In this document: in pieces, positions 6,867 through 15,994 of the stretch
Position numbering within the stretch: position 1 is the stretch's first letter
Layout of the letters: each line of letters begins with the position of its first letter
NCBI RefSeq assembly: GCF_022695515.1
Contig: NZ_JALDPT010000006.1
Location: 62,001 to 126,000, forward strand
Length of the DNA stretch: 64,000 nt
Direction of reading: 5' to 3'
Origin: Phenylobacterium aquaticum
GTDB taxonomy: Bacteria; Pseudomonadota; Alphaproteobacteria; Caulobacterales; Caulobacteraceae
Program-made: the position numbers and the translations under genes
The notes under the pieces: model-generated
Databases searched by the model: none
What the model saw: the letters and a program-made list of their open reading frames with translations, nothing else
What the model was told of the DNA's origin: nothing

Positions 6867-9161
6867 TTAGAACGGCGCGGAGACTTCCAGGCCGAAGGTC
6901 CGCGGCGCCCCGAAGGAGGACATCTCGTCATTGAAGAAGACGATGATGTTGGTCCGGTAGACCTCGTCCGTCAGGTTCTTGCCGAAGGCCGAGACGCTCC
7001 AGCCCTTGGTGGGCGAGGTGAGCGTGATCCGGGCGTCGAGGGTGCCGTAGGCGTCTTCCCAGGAGGTGTTCTCCGGAGCCCACGGCATCTTGCCCTGCCA
7101 GCGATAGCTGACCCGGCCGACCAGGGCGTCGGTCCAGGAGCCGACGCTGGTGGTGGCTTCCGCCCCCACCGCCGCCTGCCACTTAGGCGTCCGCTGCATG
7201 AGGTGGCCGGAGTTGTTCACGCCGGCGAAGACGAACTGGTCGTACTTGGCGTCGACATAGCTGCCGCTGGCCCAGGCGTGGAACCAGTGGTTCGGCGCAT
7301 ATTGCAGGTCGGTCTCCACGCCCTTGATCGTCGCGCCGGGGGCGTTGCTGATCACGTTGCAGAGGCAGGAGGCGAGCGTCTGCTGAACCTGCAGGTCGGT
7401 GTACTTCATGTAGAAGACCGCCGAGTTCCAGCGCACCGTGCGGTCGAACATCTCGGTCTTGTAGCCGACCTCGTAGTTGGTGACCGTTTCGGGGTTGTAG
7501 GGCGTCGCCGCCGCGAAGGCGTTGGAGGCGTCGTTCTGGAAGCCGCCGCCCTTGAAGCCGACCGACACGGTGCCATAGGCCATGGTGGTGTCGTTGGGCG
7601 TCCAGCGCAGGGTCGCCTGGGGCGTCAGCTTGCTCCAGCTCTTGCCGTAGCCGGTGGTGAAGTTGGTGGTCAGCGGGGTGAGCGGGGCGGTGTCGAGGGG
7701 GTGCAGCTTGTCGCCGGTCGCCACGATAATGCCGGTCTGATCGCCGCCCTTCTTGTCCTGGGTGTAGCGGGCGCCGACCTCGAGCTTCAGGGTGTCGGTC
7801 AGCTTGTAGCCAAGCTGGGCGAAGACGGCCATGTCCTGGTTATGGCCGTGGTCGTCCCAGTGGGACTCGCCCGACAGGGTCGGCAGGACCGAGGATTCGC
7901 CCCAGAACCGGTTGAACTGGTGGACCCGGCTCTTGAGGTAGTAGGCGCCCACGATCCAGTCGAGACGGCTGTCGGGATTGGTGGAGGTCAGGCGCACCTC
8001 TTCCGAGAACTGATGGACCTGCTCGATGAAGTTGACCGGTTCGGCGAACAGCAGCGACGACCCCACGCTCGCCAGCTGGGCGGCGGTGAAGTTGAAGCCG
8101 TTGGTCGGGCCGAGACCCGTCTGGTCGTACATCGTGAAGGCGCGGTTGTCCCGGTAGCCGGTGATGCTGGCGAAGCGGATATTGGGGGCGACGTCCTTCT
8201 CGATCTTGGCGATGACGTCATAGGTTTCGTGGCGCGCGCCCTGCGGCGTGGGGGCCAGGTCGCCCTTGAACAGCGGCCAAACCGGGAAGCTCTCGCGGAT
8301 GTTCAGGCCCGGCAGCTGGGCGGCGATCAGGGTGCGGGTGCCCGACCAGATGTTGGGGCCGGCGGGCAGGGTCGAGCTCTTCAGGCCGACCCGGTTGACC
8401 CCGTGATTGTCGTCCTTGGCGTAGTCGACATTGAGGCTGGCGCGCAGGTCGGAGTCGGTCGGCTTATAGGCAAGCTGGACCCGGCCCTGGACCGAGTTGA
8501 GGTCCTCGAGGTCGGAGTTGTGCAGCAGGTCCTTGGCGTAGCCCGAGTGGTTGATGGTCTGGAACGAGAAGCGCCCGGCGATGGTGTCGGTGAGCGCGCC
8601 GGTCAGATAGCCCTGGGTCTGACGCAGATCGTAATTGCCGGCGGTCAGGGTGATCTTGCCCGAGGTGTCGAAGCTGGGCGCGTTGGAGATGATGTTGACC
8701 GCGCCGCCGGCGACGTTCTTGCCGAGCAGCACGCCCTGGGGCCCGCGGACGACCTCGACCCGCGCCACGTCATAGAAGGACGAGTTCAGGTTGCCGGAGC
8801 GGCTGACATAGACGTCGTCGACGAAGGTCGAGACCGACTGGTCGGCGGTGGGCGAGGTGAGGCGGGTGTTCACCACGCCGCGGATGTTGATCTCGTTCGC
8901 CTGGGGCGAATTGGCCGTGAAGGAGATGCCGGTCATGTTGTGACCGAGGTCCTCCAGGCTGAGCACCCGGTCCTTGGCGAGGCTGGCGCCGGTGACGGCG
9001 GTGATCGCCAAGGGCGCCGCCTGGACGTTTTCTTCCCGCTTCTGGGCGGTGACGACCAGCTCTTCGAGCTGGGTGCCGCCGGCCGCCGCCGCGAAGGCGG
9101 GCATGGCCAGCGTCATCCCGGCGAGCAGGGCGATGACGGATGTGGTGTGTTGCAGCTTCAC
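6867..9161 (-). CDS. TonB-dependent outer-membrane receptor
   Basis: Outer-membrane transporter of 764 aa. The start is taken as GTG at 9161 because GGGGGAG lies 8 bases upstream and a Sec signal peptide follows directly (SVIALLAGMTLAMPAFAAAA). The plug domain begins with a TonB-box-like region (QLEELVVTAQKREENVQ) and includes VEVVRGPQGVLLGKNVAGGA; a 22-strand barrel fills the rest and ends in Phe (LEVSAPF). This is the CirA/BtuB-like superfamily common in Caulobacterales, where many members import carbon sources rather than iron. No FecR/sigma factor pair is near. It diverges from the epoxide-hydrolase-like gene at 9643 across 480 bases that hold a perfect inverted repeat. Confidence 0.92.
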   Translation of the reverse strand: MKLQHTTSVIALLAGMTLAMPAFAAAAGGTQLEELVVTAQKREENVQAAPLAITAVTGASLAKDRVLSLEDLGHNMTGISFTANSPQANEINIRGVVNTRLTSPTADQSVSTFVDDVYVSRSGNLNSSFYDVARVEVVRGPQGVLLGKNVAGGAVNIISNAPSFDTSGKITLTAGNYDLRQTQGYLTGALTDTIAGRFSFQTINHSGYAKDLLHNSDLEDLNSVQGRVQLAYKPTDSDLRASLNVDYAKDDNHGVNRVGLKSSTLPAGPNIWSGTRTLIAAQLPGLNIRESFPVWPLFKGDLAPTPQGARHETYDVIAKIEKDVAPNIRFASITGYRDNRAFTMYDQTGLGPTNGFNFTAAQLASVGSSLLFAEPVNFIEQVHQFSEEVRLTSTNPDSRLDWIVGAYYLKSRVHQFNRFWGESSVLPTLSGESHWDDHGHNQDMAVFAQLGYKLTDTLKLEVGARYTQDKKGGDQTGIIVATGDKLHPLDTAPLTPLTTNFTTGYGKSWSKLTPQATLRWTPNDTTMAYGTVSVGFKGGGFQNDASNAFAAATPYNPETVTNYEVGYKTEMFDRTVRWNSAVFYMKYTDLQVQQTLASCLCNVISNAPGATIKGVETDLQYAPNHWFHAWASGSYVDAKYDQFVFAGVNNSGHLMQRTPKWQAAVGAEATTSVGSWTDALVGRVSYRWQGKMPWAPENTSWEDAYGTLDARITLTSPTKGWSVSAFGKNLTDEVYRTNIIVFFNDEMSSFGAPRTFGLEVSAPF

Positions 9162-9642
9162 TGGTTTTCTCCCCCTGGGCCTGTGCGACCTGAAAGTCGT
9201 CGTTGGCCCGTGTTGTTTCCCCGCCCCCAGGCGGTAGATCTTCGACGTCATCAGGGGGTGTGGCGTATTCGGACGAACCCATCCCGGCGCGCGTGGCCCG
9301 TGGGGCACGCCAACTTGCATAAGACCAGGACTTGGTGGCCGCGCTTCACAGATCGCGCAGGCGCAAAGGGTCGCGGGTTATCCCGACTACGACGTTTCCC
9401 CCATTGTTTTTTCGGTCGTCTACACCTCCAAGAATAGGCTGTGTTTTTTTCGTCTCGTCAAGCAAGTCACTCATTGTGGGAACAACCGCCCGGGGCGTTC
9501 GCGCGGCGATTGACGCCGTCCGAAGCCTCGGACTCAGTTCCTCCAGAAAGGACTTGCCAACGGTCGGTACCGTTATGCAAGTTAATTTCGACGTGAGTGT
9601 CGCGACAGGCGGTCGCGCACCGTTCAGGGGAGGAGCCACATC
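9162..9642. other. 480-base divergent intergenic region, no gene seen
   Basis: The region separates the TonB receptor (minus) from the NTF2-like gene (plus). It is less GC-rich than its surroundings, with T runs near 9405-9460, as expected of a promoter region. No frame in it shows protein-like composition. It includes the inverted repeat at 9559-9574. Confidence 0.5.
9559..9574. promoter_or_regulatory. perfect inverted repeat, candidate operator
   Basis: AACGGT-CGGT-ACCGTT is a perfect 16-bp dyad of the size bound by TetR-family dimers. It lies 69 bases upstream of the start at 9643 and could control that gene, the divergent receptor, or both. The regulator is not known. Confidence 0.45.
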
Positions 9643-10059
9643 ATGTCCGCCAATCTTACGGACGAGCAGAAGATCGCGATCGGCCGCGAAATGGCCGAGG
9701 CCTGGCGCGCCCTGGACTGGCGCAAGGTCGCCGACATGTTCACGCCCGACGGGGTGCTGCATTCGATGATGGTCGAGCCGATCGTCGGGCGCGAGGCGGT
9801 CTATAAGCGCGTGTCGGGCCTGGGCGACGGGCTGGAGAGCATCACGCTCAACATCCGCCACATGGGGGTGATCGACGGGATCCTCTATATGGAACGCACG
9901 GACGAGTTCGTGATCCGCGGCAAGCCGGGCTCGGCGCCGGTGGTGGGCGTGCTGGAGTTCGAGGGGCCGCTGATCAAGATCTGGCGGGAATATTACGACC
10001 GGGCCCACCTCCTGAAGGCCATGGGCCTCGTCGAGGATTTCGACGCCAAGACCCGCTAG
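9643..10059 (+). CDS. SnoaL/NTF2-like protein, limonene-epoxide-hydrolase-like
   Basis: Cytoplasmic single-domain protein of 138 aa. It keeps Arg85 and Asp87 (MERTDEF), matching the Arg99-x-Asp101 pair of limonene-1,2-epoxide hydrolase, and WREYYD at 114-119 places Glu116 at the Asp132 position. This is the best-preserved catalytic set among the paralogues here, together with the exported copy at 18831-19292, with which it shares SMMVEP, HMGVIDG and WREYYDRA. GGGGAGGAG precedes the ATG. It is followed after 2 bases by another NTF2-fold gene, so both are probably co-transcribed. An epoxide or similar small hydrophobic substrate is plausible but not shown. Confidence 0.88.
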   Translation: MSANLTDEQKIAIGREMAEAWRALDWRKVADMFTPDGVLHSMMVEPIVGREAVYKRVSGLGDGLESITLNIRHMGVIDGILYMERTDEFVIRGKPGSAPVVGVLEFEGPLIKIWREYYDRAHLLKAMGLVEDFDAKTR

Positions 10060-10061
10060 CC

Positions 10062-10595
10062 ATGAGCGAGCCCGACGTCTCCCAGGCGGAACTGCGCGCC
10101 CTCATCGACAAGCAGGCGATCACCGAGGTGGTGCTGCGCTACAGCCGCGCCGTGGACCGCGGCGACGAGGCCCTGTTGCGCGCCTGCTATCACGACGACG
10201 CGGTGGAGGATCACGGCGGGTCGTTCCTGGGCCCGGCCAGCGACTATATCGCCGCGATCCTGCCCACCCTGCACAGCGAGCGGCTGATGACCCACACGGT
10301 CACCAATATCCTGGTCGACCTGGAGGGGCCGTCCCGCGCGACCTGCGAGGCCTATTACCTGTCCTTCGCCCGCTATCCGGTCGCCGAGCCGCCGTTCGAG
10401 ACCCTGACGCTCGCCCGCGCCGTGGATCGCATGGAGAAGCGCGACGGGGTCTGGCGGATCCTTCGCCGCAACCTGCGCTGGGAATGGAACCGCGAACAGC
10501 CGATCGCCGAGACCTGGGCGCGGGGCGGGATCGGCGACCCGGCGATCCTGCTGCACGGCGGCAAGAAGCCCAACGACGTGCTCTACCAGGGCTGA
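10062..10595 (+). CDS. SnoaL_4-type NTF2-like protein
   Basis: Protein of 177 aa from the SnoaL_4 branch of the NTF2 superfamily, which is related in fold to the beta subunit of ring-hydroxylating dioxygenases. AITEVVLRYSRAVDRGDEAL and CYHDDAVEDHG are typical N-terminal segments; the last 35 residues (WEWNREQPIAETWA onward) extend beyond the core. It starts 2 bases after the preceding gene. A strong hairpin 12 bases after the stop closes the unit. Members of this branch include dehydratases and hydratases as well as proteins of unknown role; no reaction can be assigned. Confidence 0.85.
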   Translation: MSEPDVSQAELRALIDKQAITEVVLRYSRAVDRGDEALLRACYHDDAVEDHGGSFLGPASDYIAAILPTLHSERLMTHTVTNILVDLEGPSRATCEAYYLSFARYPVAEPPFETLTLARAVDRMEKRDGVWRILRRNLRWEWNREQPIAETWARGGIGDPAILLHGGKKPNDVLYQG

Positions 10596-10606
10596 CGGCA
10601 AAGAAG

Positions 10607-10634
10607 CGCCGTCCGGCGGGGGCGCCGGACGGCG
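10607..10634. terminator. strong hairpin between convergent genes
   Basis: A perfect 12-bp stem (cgccgtccggcg/cgccggacggcg) with a GGGG loop lies 12 bases after the NTF2-like gene stop and about 105 bases from the stop of the convergent receptor gene. There is no T run on either side, so it may rely on Rho or act as an RNA-stabilising hairpin. Confidence 0.6.
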
Positions 10635-10738
10635 AGCTGGGGTGCGGGTTGGGAAGGTCCCGCAAGGCGACTGGGCCATGAATGTGCGCTGGCCCTGCGC
10701 TACGCCCTCCGGATATTGGGGGGATCCGGACGGTGGGT

Positions 10739-13537
10739 TCAGAACTGCTTGGTGAGCGAGACCCCGTAGGTGCGGGGTTCGGTCATGAAGATGTTGGTGA
10801 ACAGGCCCGAGGTGTCGTCGGTCTGGTACTGGTCGGTGACCACGGTTTCGTCGGTCAGGTTCTTCACATAGGCCTGGATCTGGAAGCCCCACTCCGGCTT
10901 CTCGATCAGGAGCGACAGGTTGGTGTTGGTGTAGGAGTCCAGCCGGTCGTTGATCGCGTTGAAGATCCGGGCGTAGCTCTTGCCCTGGTAATAGAAATCC
11001 ACCCTGGGCGTGACCTGCCAGCCTCCAGCCAGCTCCCATTGATACTGGGCGCCGACCGAGGCGGTGAAGTGCGGCGAGTTGGGCAGCTCGTTGCCGCCCA
11101 GCTTGGCCGGGACCCCGGCGGAGGGGGTGACCGAGAAGCCGAGCGCGGTGGCCGCGGGCGTGCCCGGGGCGAAGCCGCCATTGCAGACGCCGGGCAGCAG
11201 GGCCGGGGCGAACAGGGATCCGCTCACCGCCGCCGCCGGCACCAGGCCGGCGTTCACCGCCTGCTGCAGCTTGGCCAGTTCCGAGACCTTGGCGACGCAC
11301 ATGGAATAGGTGACGCCGTTGCGGACGGTGGACAGGGTCGGGTCGCTCTGGGTGAGGTTCATCAGGTCGAGCGACTGGTTGTCGGCCAGCTCGGTGTGCA
11401 GGTAGCCGAGGCTGGAATTGAACCGGAGGTTCTTGACCGGCTCCCAGATGCCTTCCAGCTCCGCGCCCCAGAGCTTGGCGTCGATGTTCACATTGACCGA
11501 AGTCCGCTGGATGATCGAGGAGACCTGGTAGCCCTTGTAATCATAGTAGAACAGGGTGCCGTTCAGGATCAGCCGGCCGTCGTCCAGGGTGTTCTTCGAC
11601 CCCACCTCGACGGCGTTGATGAACTCCGGCGCATAGGACTTGGGGAACAGCTCCTGGCCCGGCGACTGCGGCGGGTTGAAGCCGCCGCCCTTATAGCCGC
11701 GGGCGTAGGAGGCGTAGAACAGGCTCTTGTTGGTGAAGGACAGCTCCGGCGACCATTCCAGGTTCAGCCGGCCCGTGGTCTCCTTGAAGTTGACGATCTG
11801 CACCGCCAGAGGCGCCTGGCCGACGCCGCCGGTGAGCAGGCGGGGCTGATAGGGCTGGGCCCGCTTGTGGTCGGCGGTGTAGCGCAGGCCGGCGGTCAGC
11901 TTGAGGTCGTCGGTGAGCTTCCAGTTCAGTTCGCCGAAGGCCGCGGTCGATGAGATCTGGTAGCCGGTGCGGCTGTCGAAATAGTTGCCGCCCGAGCCGT
12001 TGGGGATCGCGTTGGGATCCACATAGATGCAGTTCGGCAGGGTGAGGCTGCCGGTCTTGGGGCAGCCGGAAATCAGGTTGATGAACTCGCCCATGGCGGT
12101 GAGCGTGTTGCTGGTGACGTAGTAGTTGGAGACCGTCTTGAACTTGAGCGCCGAGACGCCGGCGCTGAAGTTGATCGGACCGTCGAAGGTCGACTGGAGC
12201 CGGACCTCGTGGGTCTGCTGCTTGCTCTCGCCGTCGGAGAAATCGATGGTCGTGAACTGGTTGCGGCGGCCGACCTGGGGATCGTCGAAATAGCCGTTGG
12301 CGTCTGTCAGCTGGCCGAAGAACACATTGGGATTGAGGGTGCCGGTGGGCACCGCGCGGTTATAGTCCGCCTCGGTGAAGCCCTTGTTCTCGGAATAGCC
12401 GCCCGTATAGGTCAGCTCCAGATTGTCGCTGAGCTGGTAGGCGATGTTGAGCTGATAGACGTCGGCGTCGTTGCGGTAGAGCGGGTCGAACACCGACTCG
12501 ATCTTGCGCAGGTCCGGGTTCTGCTGCTTGCCCGCATAGGCGTCGCCATTGATCAGGCCCGCGGCCACCCCCAGGCCGCCGCCCAGGGTGACGGCGCTGT
12601 TGATCTCCTGAAGGGCGTTGGCGCCGTGCAGGTCGGAGAGTTTGCAGCCCTGGCTGAAATAGTCCTGAGTGCGGGTCGCGGCCGAGGTGTTGGTGGCGAC
12701 GCCGCCGATGGTGGTCGGGCCCGGATCCTTGACGCAGAGCTGCTTGCCGACCCGGAGCCGGTGGTCGTCCTCGCGGAACCGCTCCCACATGAAGGTGGCC
12801 TTGAGCTTGTCCGTCGGGTCCCAGGCCAGGGTGGCGCGGGTCGACCACAGGTCACGGTCGTCGACGTCGTGGCCGGTGGTCAGGTTGTCGTAGAAGCCGT
12901 CGCGCTTGAGATAGGCGCCGGCCACCCGCAGGGCGAAGTTGCCGGGCAGGGGCATGTTGATCATGCCGTTGACGCGCCGGGTGCTGAAGTTGCCGAGTTC
13001 GGCGCTGATCCGCGCACCATAGGTGTCGGTCGGCTTGTTGGTGATGATGTTGACCAGGCCGCCGGTGGTGTTGCGGCCGAACTGGGTGCCCTGGGGCCCG
13101 CGCAGCACCTCGACCCGCTCCACGTCATAGAACTCGGCGTCGGCCAGGGTGTTGGCGGTCAGCGGGACGTTGTTCTCGTGGATGCCGATGGCGGCGTCGG
13201 CGCTGGTGGCCACCAGCTTGGTGCCGATCCCGCGGATCTGGAAATTGTAGCCGCCGAAATTGCCGCGGGAGAAGTTCACGTTCGGCACGGCCTGGAGCAG
13301 GTCCTGGCCGGTCTCGATCCGCTGGTTCTTGAGGTTGTCGCCCGAGAAGGCCGACACCGCGATGGGCACGTCCTGAATGCTCTCCTCGCGCCTCTGGGCG
13401 GTGACCACGATCTCTGAGACCGTGTTGGCCGGCGCCGCGGCGGGTCGTGCCTGGGCCATGGCCTGGGAAGCGGTCATCAAGGCCGCCGCGCTGACGCCAA
13501 GCGTCAGCAGGCTCCGCAGGTGCGAAGTCGTGTGCAT
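10739..13537 (-). CDS. TonB-dependent outer-membrane receptor
   Basis: Receptor of 932 aa, longer than its neighbour. Sec signal peptide about 1-28 (LGVSAAALMTASQAMAQA), TonB-box-like VSEIVVTAQRREES, plug with VEVLRGPQGTQFGRNTTGGL, then a barrel with long loops ending in Phe (GVSLTKQF). Substrate unknown. The ATG at 13537 has GGGGAGGAAA 5 bases upstream. It is convergent with the two NTF2-like genes, and the TetR gene at 13812-14570 lies upstream in the same direction after a 274-base gap that shows no gene. Confidence 0.92.
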   Translation of the reverse strand: MHTTSHLRSLLTLGVSAAALMTASQAMAQARPAAAPANTVSEIVVTAQRREESIQDVPIAVSAFSGDNLKNQRIETGQDLLQAVPNVNFSRGNFGGYNFQIRGIGTKLVATSADAAIGIHENNVPLTANTLADAEFYDVERVEVLRGPQGTQFGRNTTGGLVNIITNKPTDTYGARISAELGNFSTRRVNGMINMPLPGNFALRVAGAYLKRDGFYDNLTTGHDVDDRDLWSTRATLAWDPTDKLKATFMWERFREDDHRLRVGKQLCVKDPGPTTIGGVATNTSAATRTQDYFSQGCKLSDLHGANALQEINSAVTLGGGLGVAAGLINGDAYAGKQQNPDLRKIESVFDPLYRNDADVYQLNIAYQLSDNLELTYTGGYSENKGFTEADYNRAVPTGTLNPNVFFGQLTDANGYFDDPQVGRRNQFTTIDFSDGESKQQTHEVRLQSTFDGPINFSAGVSALKFKTVSNYYVTSNTLTAMGEFINLISGCPKTGSLTLPNCIYVDPNAIPNGSGGNYFDSRTGYQISSTAAFGELNWKLTDDLKLTAGLRYTADHKRAQPYQPRLLTGGVGQAPLAVQIVNFKETTGRLNLEWSPELSFTNKSLFYASYARGYKGGGFNPPQSPGQELFPKSYAPEFINAVEVGSKNTLDDGRLILNGTLFYYDYKGYQVSSIIQRTSVNVNIDAKLWGAELEGIWEPVKNLRFNSSLGYLHTELADNQSLDLMNLTQSDPTLSTVRNGVTYSMCVAKVSELAKLQQAVNAGLVPAAAVSGSLFAPALLPGVCNGGFAPGTPAATALGFSVTPSAGVPAKLGGNELPNSPHFTASVGAQYQWELAGGWQVTPRVDFYYQGKSYARIFNAINDRLDSYTNTNLSLLIEKPEWGFQIQAYVKNLTDETVVTDQYQTDDTSGLFTNIFMTEPRTYGVSLTKQF

Positions 13538-13811
13538 TCGGTTTCCTCCCCGTCCGGGCGTTTGTTTGGCTCGCCTCGGATTTTTCTTTTAAGGGGTCAC
13601 TGAACGCAGGCCGTGCGGGGCTTCTACTCAATCCGCACAAGCGTCAGCGAGCCCGGAACGAGTATGGGACCCGATGCTTGCGCGCGACTACTCGGGTTTG
13701 AGGACGTAGCGTCAGGCGCGGGGCGCGGCGCGCGCCAAAGGCCAAGGGACAACGCCCATTGCGGGTAAGGGGGGCTGCGCGCCGTCAGGTCGAAGCGGCG
13801 CCGCTCGGCTT

Positions 13812-14570
13812 TCAGCCGGCTGCGGGCGCCGCGCCCGTGGCGCCCATTTCCTGGGGCAGGGGATCGCGTCCCATGGCCATGCGGAAGGTGAGAAAGGCCA
13901 GCTGACGGCGCAGGGCCAGACGCTCGGCGTCCGTGCCCTTGAGGAAGGCGATCTCCAGCATGGCGCTGAACAGCATCTGGGAGATCAGCCAGGCGTCGAT
14001 CGCCGGCTCCGGCAGGCTGAGGCGATCGGCGGCGCGGATCGAAATGTCCTGGCACAGGCCGGTCAGGGTCTCGCGCGTCCCGCGGAAGGCCGGCAGCTGC
14101 ATCACGAAAGGCGCGTCGCGCAGCAGCACCTCGAGCGCGTTCTCCGGGGCGCCCAGGCTGTCGATGCCCGCGGCCAGCAGATGCTCCACCCCCTGGAAGG
14201 CCGGCATGTCTGCGGCCTCGTCTATGGCGCGCTCCATGCGCATGACGATGCGGTCGCAGGCTTCCGCGACCAGGGCCGCGACGATGGCCTCACGATTGGG
14301 GAAGTACTCGTAGAGCGTGCCGATGCTGACCCCGGCGCGTTCGGAGATGCCGTTGGTGGTCAGCTCCTCATAGGAGCGGCTGGCCAGCACCTGGCTGCAG
14401 GCGTCGACAATGGCGTTGAAGGTCGCCCGCGAGCGGGCCTGCCTGGGCAGCTTGCGGGGCTCGAGCTCCACGCCGCCGGGACGCGGGGTGTGGCCGGCCG
14501 TTTGTCCGGCCGCCGCGCGCCGTCGCCGATCAGCCGATGTGACGGCGGATCTGTCATCGCCTGTTCGCAT
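13812..14570 (-). CDS. TetR/AcrR-family transcriptional regulator
   Basis: Repressor-type regulator of about 252 aa. The HTH lies around residues 45-90 (ARSRATFNAIVDACSQVL, then GISERAGVSIGTLYEYFPNR) and the C-terminal domain is of the TetR_C type; it ends in a Pro/Ala-rich tail. The start is uncertain: ATG at 14570 is chosen because an inverted repeat fitting an autoregulatory operator lies just upstream. ATGs at 14585 and 14654 and a GTG at 14471 are alternatives, and none has a strong ribosome-binding sequence. It diverges from a GNAT gene and lies upstream of the large TonB receptor gene, which it may control. Confidence 0.85.
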   Translation of the reverse strand: MRTGDDRSAVTSADRRRRAAAGQTAGHTPRPGGVELEPRKLPRQARSRATFNAIVDACSQVLASRSYEELTTNGISERAGVSIGTLYEYFPNREAIVAALVAEACDRIVMRMERAIDEAADMPAFQGVEHLLAAGIDSLGAPENALEVLLRDAPFVMQLPAFRGTRETLTGLCQDISIRAADRLSLPEPAIDAWLISQMLFSAMLEIAFLKGTDAERLALRRQLAFLTFRMAMGRDPLPQEMGATGAAPAAG

Positions 14571-14586
14571 CTGTCGTCGTCCCATC

Positions 14587-14607
14587 GACGGGTGTATCGA
14601 TCCCGTC
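14587..14607. promoter_or_regulatory. inverted repeat upstream of the TetR gene, candidate operator
   Basis: GACGGG at 14587-14592 and CCCGTC at 14602-14607 form a perfect 6-bp dyad separated by 9 bases, in the gap between the divergent TetR and GNAT genes. Confidence 0.35.
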
Positions 14608-14745
14608 TTGCGCCGTACGGTCGTGAAGCGTGGCACGAAAATCGGCCTTGTCACGTAAATTCAAAGGCTTCCGCTGCGGCGCCCTGGTCGTTTTTCGCGC
14701 GGTGCGGCGCTTGACGCAGGGGCCCCAAGGCCCTCAGGTCGGGCC

Positions 14746-15204
14746 ATGTTCCTGCGCCGAGCCGGTCCCGAAGACGCCGCCGCCATCGCCGACCTGGTTC
14801 GCGCGGCCTATGCCCCCTGGGTCGCGCTGATCGGGCGCGAGCCCAAGCCCATGACCATCGACTATGCCCAGGCCCTGGCCCTGAACCGCTTCGACCTGGC
14901 CGAGACGGGCGGGCGGCTGGACGCGGTGATCGAGACCGCGGCCGCGCCGGACCATCTGCTGATCGTCAATATCGCCGTCCGCCCGGACCTGCATGGCCGG
15001 GGCCTGGGCCAGGCGCTGCTGGCCCATGCGGAAGGCCTGGCGCGGTCCGCCGGCCTCGAGACCCTGCGGCTCTATACGAACCAGAAATTCGCACGAAACA
15101 TCGAGATCTATCGCCGCGCCGGATACCGGATCGACCGGGAGGAGGTCCTGGCCAACGGGGTGGCGATCCACATGGTCAAGACCCTGGCGACGCCGTCGGG
15201 TTGA
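14746..15204 (+). CDS. GNAT-family N-acetyltransferase
   Basis: Cytoplasmic acetyltransferase of 152 aa covering one complete GNAT domain. IVNIAVRPDLHGRGLGQALL is the acetyl-CoA-binding region (R-G-L-G type loop) and LYTNQKFARNIEIYRRAGY matches motif B of amino-acid or small-molecule acetyltransferases. The ATG at 14746 has only a weak GG-rich upstream sequence. It diverges from the TetR gene and may be its target. Substrate unknown. Confidence 0.85.
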   Translation: MFLRRAGPEDAAAIADLVRAAYAPWVALIGREPKPMTIDYAQALALNRFDLAETGGRLDAVIETAAAPDHLLIVNIAVRPDLHGRGLGQALLAHAEGLARSAGLETLRLYTNQKFARNIEIYRRAGYRIDREEVLANGVAIHMVKTLATPSG

Positions 15205-15271
15205 ACAGGGGGCTGGGCGGCTCGCGTTCAGATGGTAGGGTTCGCGACCTGTCACGCGTCGGGGGGCGCAT

Positions 15272-15988
15272 TTGATCCTGGTTCGCTCGCTCGCCTTCGC
15301 GGCGTTCTTCTATGGCTGGTCGGTGCTGATCATCCTGGCCATGACCCTGGTGTTCTGGGGGCCGACGACCTGGGGCCTGGGCTGGGCCAGGCTGTGGAAC
15401 CGCGGCACGATCTGGGGGCTGAAGCGGATCTGCGCGATCGAGGTCGAGGTCCGGGGCGTGGAGAACATCCCCGCCGGGCCGGCGATCGTGGCGGCCAATC
15501 ACCAGTGCATGTTCGACGCCTTCGCCCCGCTCAGCCACCTGCCCAAGCCCAGCATGGCAGGCAAGCGCGAGCTGACCCGGATCCCGCTGTTCGGCTGGTA
15601 CGCCGTGCGCAACCGGCTGATGGTGGTGGTGGACCGCGACGGCCATGCGGGCGCGCTTCGCCGGCTGATCGCCCAGGCCCAGGCCATGCTGGCGGAGGGC
15701 CGTCAGCTCCTGATCTATCCGCAGGGCACGCGGCTGGCGCCGGGCGAGACCGCGCCCTACAAGCCCGGCGTCGCGGGGCTCTATGGCCTGCTGGGCGCAG
15801 CCTGCGTGCCCATGGCGACCAACGCCGGCCTCTGCTGGCCGCCGCACGGAATTCTCCGCCGGCCGGGCCGGATCGTCTTTCAGTATCTGGAGCCCATCCC
15901 GCCGGGTCTCAAGCGGGCGGCCTTCATGGCCGAGCTGGAGACCCGGATCGAGACGGCCGCCAAGGCGCTGATGGCCGAGGGGCGCTGA
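15272..15988 (+). CDS. 1-acyl-sn-glycerol-3-phosphate acyltransferase family protein (PlsC-like)
   Basis: Membrane-associated acyltransferase of 238 aa. A hydrophobic N-terminus (about 1-40) is followed by the acyltransferase domain with the NHQCMFD segment (N-H-x4-D, normally H-x4-D catalytic), a glycerol-phosphate-binding block around the GKRELTRIP region and the YPQGTRLAPGE motif (usually PEGTR; here PQGTR). It transfers an acyl chain to lysophosphatidate or a related lysolipid in phospholipid synthesis. The start is TTG at 15272, with GGGGGG upstream. Stand-alone gene, convergent with the NTF2-like gene downstream. Confidence 0.88.
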   Translation: MILVRSLAFAAFFYGWSVLIILAMTLVFWGPTTWGLGWARLWNRGTIWGLKRICAIEVEVRGVENIPAGPAIVAANHQCMFDAFAPLSHLPKPSMAGKRELTRIPLFGWYAVRNRLMVVVDRDGHAGALRRLIAQAQAMLAEGRQLLIYPQGTRLAPGETAPYKPGVAGLYGLLGAACVPMATNAGLCWPPHGILRRPGRIVFQYLEPIPPGLKRAAFMAELETRIETAAKALMAEGR

Positions 15989-15994
15989 GCGGCC

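Noticed and set aside
7203-9437. Long plus-strand open frame of 744 codons opposite the TonB receptor
   Set aside because: It is a shadow of the receptor gene in GC-rich DNA; its translation is low-complexity (G, A, V, D rich) with no family motif.
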